Source of the DNA: Pedobacter roseus
GTDB taxonomy: Bacteria; Bacteroidota; Bacteroidia; Sphingobacteriales; Sphingobacteriaceae
NCBI RefSeq assembly: GCF_014395225.1
Contig: NZ_CP060723.1
Span: 3,410,001 to 3,474,000, forward strand
DNA: 64,000 bases
Direction: 5' to 3'
Positions within the stretch are counted from its first letter, which is position 1. Each line of letters opens with the position of its first letter. Made by a program: the position numbers and the translations under genes. This document shows, piece after piece, positions 60,360 to 64,000 of this stretch. The notes beneath the pieces were generated by a model that was given only the letters and a program-made list of their open reading frames with translations, was not told where the DNA came from and made no database searches.

Positions 60360-60425
60360 TAGCCGTTTTAAACGTTTAATCGTTTAAATTTTACAACCAC
60401 TATAAAAAATTAGGTAAATTCGTAT
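60360..60425 (+). promoter_or_regulatory. Duplicated upstream region of the first Uma2 gene
   Basis: TTTTAAACGTTTAATCGTTTAAATTTTA and AAAAAATTAGGTAAATTCGTAT occur in the same order and spacing at 61099-61159. TAAATTCG may be a weak -7 box. The AACGTTTAATCGTTTAA stretch is a dyad that could bind a regulator. Confidence 0.45.
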
Positions 60426-61019
60426 ATGGACGAAATTGTAAATGAACCTGCTGTAGCTTATCAAAAAAGGCACTACACTGTTGAGGAGTATCTGGAAATG
60501 GAAAAGGCATCAACAGTTAAACATGAATATTTTCAGGGTGAAGTATTCGCTATGTCTGGTGCGGGCGACAATCATAACGAAATTTTCAGCAATGTTTTTG
60601 GAGAAATATGTAACAAACTGAAAGATAAGCCGTGCAGACCTTACGGAAGCGATAAACGGATGAACATTCCTGAGAATACGTTATTTACTTATCCTGATAT
60701 ATCCATTTATTGCAATGGTTTAATACATAGCGAATTTGATGATGATACTTCAATCTTACCGACTGTAATTATCGAAATTCTTTCTCCTTCAACCAAAAAT
60801 TATGATAAAGGGAAAAAATTTAACCTTTATAAAGATATTCCTTCGTTAAAAGAATACATTATGATCGAATCGGAATCGGTTTTGGTGGATGCTTATTATA
60901 TTAACGAAGAAAAGAATTGGGCGCTCAATCAACATAAAGAGCTTTCTGAGGCATTAACCTTTGTTTCGATGGGATTCAATATAGCTTTAAGCGATATTTA
61001 CTACTATGTTACTTTTTGA
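60426..61019 (+). CDS. Uma2 family endonuclease-like protein (DUF820), copy 1
   Basis: A 197-residue PD-(D/E)xK-fold protein of the Uma2/DUF820 family. [31 protein letters not shown] is the N-terminal hallmark. The nuclease-like core has YPDISIYC (Asp), [34 protein letters not shown] with an ExxS...D..K set, and the final beta segment. Families expand strongly in cyanobacteria and some Bacteroidota. Function is unknown. It is a near neighbour copy of the next gene, with the upstream region duplicated too. Confidence 0.9.
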   Translation: MDEIVNEPAVAYQKRHYTVEEYLEMEKASTVKHEYFQGEVFAMSGAGDNHNEIFSNVFGEICNKLKDKPCRPYGSDKRMNIPENTLFTYPDISIYCNGLIHSEFDDDTSILPTVIIEILSPSTKNYDKGKKFNLYKDIPSLKEYIMIESESVLVDAYYINEEKNWALNQHKELSEALTFVSMGFNIALSDIYYYVTF

Positions 61020-61098
61020 AATCGGAGATCTTAACTATATTTTAATTGATACAACACAAATTCAAACACCTGTTTAACAACCAGTTAATACAACATCC

Positions 61099-61159
61099 GT
61101 TTTAAACGTTTAATCGTTTAAATTTTAAAGCCGCTGTAAAAAATTAGGTAAATTCGTAT
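61099..61159 (+). promoter_or_regulatory. Duplicated upstream region of the second Uma2 gene
   Basis: This is the second copy of the region at 60360-60425, with a few substitutions (for example AAAGCCGCTGTAAAAAATTA against ACAACCACTATAAAAAATTA). The match runs on through the first codons of the gene, so promoter and gene were duplicated together. Confidence 0.45.
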
Positions 61160-61762
61160 ATGGACGAAATTGTAAATGAACCGGCAGTAGCCTATCAAAA
61201 AAGACGTTACACTGTTGAAGAATACCTGGAGATGGAAAAAGAAGCGACAGTTAAACATGAATATTACCAAGGTGAGATATTTGCGATGTCAGGCGCAGGC
61301 AACAATCATAATAAGATCTTCAGCAATGTCTTTGTTGAAATAGGTATTAACCTAAAAGGCAAGGCATGCAGTCCTTATGGAAGTGATATGCGAATGAATA
61401 TTCCCGAGAATACCTTATTCACTTATCCTGATATCTCTATCTACTGTAATGACATAAAACATATTGAAATTGATGAAGAAAGCTTTATTTTGCCTACAGT
61501 AATCATCGAAATTCTTTCGCCTTCGACCAAAAACTATGATAGGGGCAAAAAATTCACACTTTATAAAGATATTCCTTCATTAAAAGAATACATTATGATC
61601 GATTCAGAATCGGTTTGGGTTCAGGCCTTTTATATTGACGACGAAAATAACTGGAAACTTAACGAGCATAAGGAAATATCTGATACCCTAAATTTAATTT
61701 CGATGGGATTTGATGTAGCCTTAAATGATATTTACAATCATGTTCGCTTTGATAAAGAGTAA
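61160..61762 (+). CDS. Uma2 family endonuclease-like protein (DUF820), copy 2
   Basis: A 200-residue paralogue of the preceding protein. The first 24 residues are identical except for one position, and the core motifs [32 protein letters not shown] and [11 protein letters not shown] are kept. The last third is more diverged. Retention of the acidic and Lys positions argues that both copies are functional. The two form a direct tandem duplication with a unit of about 735 bp, including the upstream region. Confidence 0.9.
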   Translation: MDEIVNEPAVAYQKRRYTVEEYLEMEKEATVKHEYYQGEIFAMSGAGNNHNKIFSNVFVEIGINLKGKACSPYGSDMRMNIPENTLFTYPDISIYCNDIKHIEIDEESFILPTVIIEILSPSTKNYDRGKKFTLYKDIPSLKEYIMIDSESVWVQAFYIDDENNWKLNEHKEISDTLNLISMGFDVALNDIYNHVRFDKE

Positions 61763-61807
61763 TATCCAAACCTGAATTATGGGTTCAAAGTTAATTACAA
61801 CTGTAAA

Positions 61808-61969
61808 TTAATAATTGCCAACTGAATTACTTTTTCTCTTTCTTCTTCCCATACCCCAGGGACAGTGCTTGCACTTATTTTTGCAGCAATAGCCACGCTT
61901 TAGGTGATAGGCTTCGGTAAAAACCATCAATCCATCTTCATTAAAATAAAAATCTTCGCCTTCTTTCAT
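61808..61969 (-). CDS. DUF5522-type cysteine-rich small protein
   Basis: A 53-residue protein. It starts MKEGEDFYFNEDGLMVFTEAYH and continues HLKRGYCCKNKCKHCPWG, then a strongly basic tail (MGRRKRKS). The HLKRGYCC...C..CP(W/Y)G pattern is that of the DUF5522 small proteins. The four cysteines (about residues 28, 29, 33 and 36) suggest metal binding. The function is unknown. It stands alone, in the same orientation as the MBL gene downstream. Confidence 0.8.
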   Translation of the reverse strand: MKEGEDFYFNEDGLMVFTEAYHLKRGYCCKNKCKHCPWGMGRRKRKSNSVGNY

Positions 61970-62068
61970 TGTTAATTTTGAATGATTGAATTAGAGAATG
62001 TAGAATGAATGAATTTTGAATGATAGGATGTTTCAATTTATACAATCATTCAATCCTTCTCTCATTCA

Positions 62069-63010
62069 CTAATTAAGTATTTTAACTTCCAGTTTGCCTT
62101 TAAAATAATCTTTAAGCTGCTTGCCGTCACCATGCAAAGTCCATACCTGCTTTGGTTTTACTTTTTCGATGGTTTCTAAAATTGCAGCCCAATCAGCATG
62201 ATCAGAAATATAAAGTGATATCCCGTTTTGCTGTTGAAGGTTTTTCCACCCAGAAGCAAAAGCACGTACTACATTAATTGCTTTATGATAGCTGTGAAAT
62301 ACCATAGGCGGAACAATATATACCTGGTTTTCGTGGTTGTTTTTCATCACTTTACGGTCGTACATCTTATAATTGCCCAGTTTCATGCCATAATCCTCAT
62401 ATATTTTATTGAAAGGCATAATGCTAAAGTGAACCATGATGTTTCTTGTTGGGCAATTTTCGCTCAACAGCTGAATTATCCGTTGACTTTTGCCCAATGC
62501 GTAAGAACCGAGCATGACATTGGCATTGGTTTCGTTCAGTTTTTTGATTTCATCAACCGGCGAGGGATGCTTTGTTTCCGGATCAGCAAAGGTACTCTCG
62601 GTAATTAATACATCAGCCTGCACAAATTCAAAGGGTTCACAGGTGGTATCGGGCTCTATCTTATAATCTCCAGTATACAAATATTTGATGCCTTTATATT
62701 CCATTAAAACCTGCGCAGAACCTAAAATATGTCCGGCAGGATAAAAAGTAATGGTTACATCCTTTATTTTGAAAGCCTCGTGATATTTTTTGTTAAAAAA
62801 ATCGACAGCAGCAAACTTACGGTAACGGTGCTGCATAAATGTTGCTGTAGCAGCAGTACAATATACATTTTGGCTTCCTCCGATGGCATGGTCGCCATGA
62901 GCATGAGAAACTACAGCTTCTTTAACAGGTTGTTGCGGATCGAGGTAAAAATCGCCATAAGCACAATATAAACCTGTTGGGGTAATGGTAATAAAATCTT
63001 CTAAAATCAT
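62069..63010 (-). CDS. MBL-fold exonuclease-like protein (ligase-associated type)
   Basis: A 313-residue metallo-beta-lactamase-fold protein of the group annotated as ligase-associated DNA exonucleases or mRNA 3'-end processing factors. The metal-site motifs are SHAHGDHAIGG (about 35-45), PAGHILGSAQV, YTGDYKIEPDTT, and a late ISDHADW. No ATP-dependent ligase or Lhr-like helicase gene adjoins it, so the usual partners are absent from the window. Nuclease activity is inferred from the family. It lies 39 bp after coaE and may be co-transcribed with it. Confidence 0.8.
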   Translation of the reverse strand: MILEDFITITPTGLYCAYGDFYLDPQQPVKEAVVSHAHGDHAIGGSQNVYCTAATATFMQHRYRKFAAVDFFNKKYHEAFKIKDVTITFYPAGHILGSAQVLMEYKGIKYLYTGDYKIEPDTTCEPFEFVQADVLITESTFADPETKHPSPVDEIKKLNETNANVMLGSYALGKSQRIIQLLSENCPTRNIMVHFSIMPFNKIYEDYGMKLGNYKMYDRKVMKNNHENQVYIVPPMVFHSYHKAINVVRAFASGWKNLQQQNGISLYISDHADWAAILETIEKVKPKQVWTLHGDGKQLKDYFKGKLEVKILN

Positions 63011-63049
63011 GATCAGGAAAGGATTTAAGGATGGTATGATTAAAGTAGA

Positions 63050-63667
63050 TTAAGCATTGGTGTTTTTAAATGCTTCTGCCGACTTAAGCAATTGCTGGTG
63101 CAAAGCTAAAACCTGCTCTATGATAGGTTGCTGTTCATCATTAACGATAAAATGATCAGCCATTTTTGCCTTTTCTTCATCGCTGAGCTGTTTATCCATC
63201 CGGGCCTTCACTTGCTCTTCAGTAATGCCATCGCGTTGCATTAAACGCTTTAATTTGATTTCGTAAGGGGCAGTAACCAAAATTGTAGTATCACAAAGTT
63301 TATAAGAACCGCTTTCGAACAGTATTGCTGCTTCTTTTAAGGTGTAAGAAACTGTTGAGGGAATAGATGCTTCCCAGGCATCAAAAGCCCTGAAAACAGC
63401 CGGATGTACCAGCGCATTCAATTGCGCAAGTGCCTGCTCATTATTAAATACAATGCCGGCAATGTGTTTATTATTTATTTTTCCATCTTCGAAATAACTT
63501 TCATTACCAAAAGCAGCTTTAACGCTTTCTACCAATAAAGCATCCTGGGTCATGATTTCTTTAGCCACGGTATCGGCATAAAAAACAGGAATTCCTAATA
63601 CTTCAAAAACCTTGCAGGCAGTTGTTTTGCCACTACCTATACCACCTGTTATGCCTACTTTATACAT
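63050..63667 (-). CDS. coaE: Dephospho-CoA kinase
   Basis: A 205-residue P-loop kinase that performs the last step of coenzyme A synthesis. MYKVGITGGIGSGKTTACKVFEVLG holds the Walker A loop (GGIGSGKT). VFYADTVAKEI is the substrate-binding stretch, KEAAILFESGSYKLCDTTILVTAPYEIKLKRLMQRDG holds the lid and adenine contacts. Length is as usual. Its ATG overlaps the stop codon of the upstream YbbR-domain gene by one base (TAATG). Confidence 0.95.
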   Translation of the reverse strand: MYKVGITGGIGSGKTTACKVFEVLGIPVFYADTVAKEIMTQDALLVESVKAAFGNESYFEDGKINNKHIAGIVFNNEQALAQLNALVHPAVFRAFDAWEASIPSTVSYTLKEAAILFESGSYKLCDTTILVTAPYEIKLKRLMQRDGITEEQVKARMDKQLSDEEKAKMADHFIVNDEQQPIIEQVLALHQQLLKSAEAFKNTNA

Positions 63668-64000
63668 TATTTTTCTACTATGAAATCAATTTTTGATGGA
63701 ACCACGCTTACCAGTTTACAATAATCGGGAAACTCGGTTATCTTCACCGTAAACTGGCGGTGTTTTAAATTTTGCCATTCGTCTACATCAACAATGGCGG
63801 TAATAAAACTTTCATCAACCTGATCGTAATTGCTTAGTGCCACCAAAAAGGAAACTTTTACCTTTTTAGGATAGAGTTTTATGCTATTATAATTCCTGTT
63901 ATTGATTACTTTTAAAGGGACTTCGATCGTTTTCTCTGTAAATTCATCTACAGGCAGTCTAACTTCTACAGATGAGGGATAGATACTTACATTTTTATGG
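63667..64000 (-). CDS. YbbR-domain protein, C-terminal part (truncated by the window end)
   Basis: The last 110 codons of a minus-strand gene whose start lies beyond the window. The reading frame is HKNVSIYPSSVEVRLPVDEF...IEVPLKVINNRNYNSIKLYPKKVKVSFLVAL...DEWQNLKHRQFTVKI. YPSSVEVRLPVDEFTEK and YPKKVKVSF match the strand pattern of YbbR repeats, as in CdaR, the regulator of the diadenylate cyclase. The stop codon shares one base with the coaE start, so the two are coupled. The YbbR call rests on strand pattern and on the common pairing with coaE in Bacteroidota. Confidence 0.7.
   Translation of the reverse strand, partial: HKNVSIYPSSVEVRLPVDEFTEKTIEVPLKVINNRNYNSIKLYPKKVKVSFLVALSNYDQVDESFITAIVDVDEWQNLKHRQFTVKITEFPDYCKLVSVVPSKIDFIVEK

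Overview
The window looks like chromosome of a Bacteroidota bacterium, most likely a Sphingobacteriaceae member close to Pedobacter. Pointers are a type IX secretion (T9SS) sorting tail, a fused SecDF, an O-succinylhomoserine sulfhydrylase, BlaI/M56 pairs, TAnnTTTG-type -7 promoter boxes, few Shine-Dalgarno sites, and AT-rich intergenic DNA full of dispersed palindromic repeats. No rRNA, tRNA, prophage or complete insertion sequence was seen. The genus is inferred from gene content, not from a marker comparison.

Layout. 0-5.5 kb: M20 dipeptidase, T9SS-exported SGNH hydrolase, a YdbS/YdbT pair of bacterial PH-domain membrane proteins, a DUF493 protein. 5.8-12 kb: PcrA/UvrD helicase and SMC. 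12-16 kb: a VapBC-like pair, an M28 peptidase lipoprotein, and a BlaI repressor with an M56 (BlaR1-like) membrane protease behind three matching operator boxes. 16-21 kb: rsmG with a glycosyltransferase, divergent from tgt, an LptF/G-like permease and an EamA transporter. 21-23.2 kb: a 2.2-kb gap without genes, mostly A-rich on the plus strand. 23-28.8 kb: an outer-membrane metalloprotease/propeller/barrel protein, LapA-like protein, GxxExxY protein, pirin, AlkD-like protein. 28.9-29.4 kb: twelve tandem 42-nt units. 29.5-46 kb: mostly housekeeping (metZ, OsmC, ispE, thyA, folA, secDF, ndh, HMG-CoA lyase, fba, accD), with a four-helix-bundle gene lodged between thyA and folA. 46.6-50.2 kb: an M28 carboxypeptidase, then an AT-rich two-gene cassette of an AAA ATPase and a PIN-like protein. 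50.4-64 kb: cydAB, an MBL hydrolase, two related small proteins, cysteine desulfurase, glmM, a methyltransferase/PAP2/ZIP operon, tandem Uma2 genes, a DUF5522 protein, an MBL exonuclease-like protein, coaE and a truncated YbbR-domain gene.

The core genes cover nucleotide precursors (thyA/folA), membrane lipid and peptidoglycan supply (accD, ispE, glmM), protein export (secDF), respiration (ndh, cydAB), sulfur metabolism (metZ, cysteine desulfurase) and chromosome maintenance (smc, uvrD). The accessory layer is thin: the AAA-PIN cassette is the best candidate for an undescribed, possibly anti-phage, system. Two single-gene inserts (four-helix bundle and GxxExxY) are each bracketed by inverted copies of intergenic repeats. 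At least four families of dispersed palindromic elements recur through the window and account for several spurious open frames.
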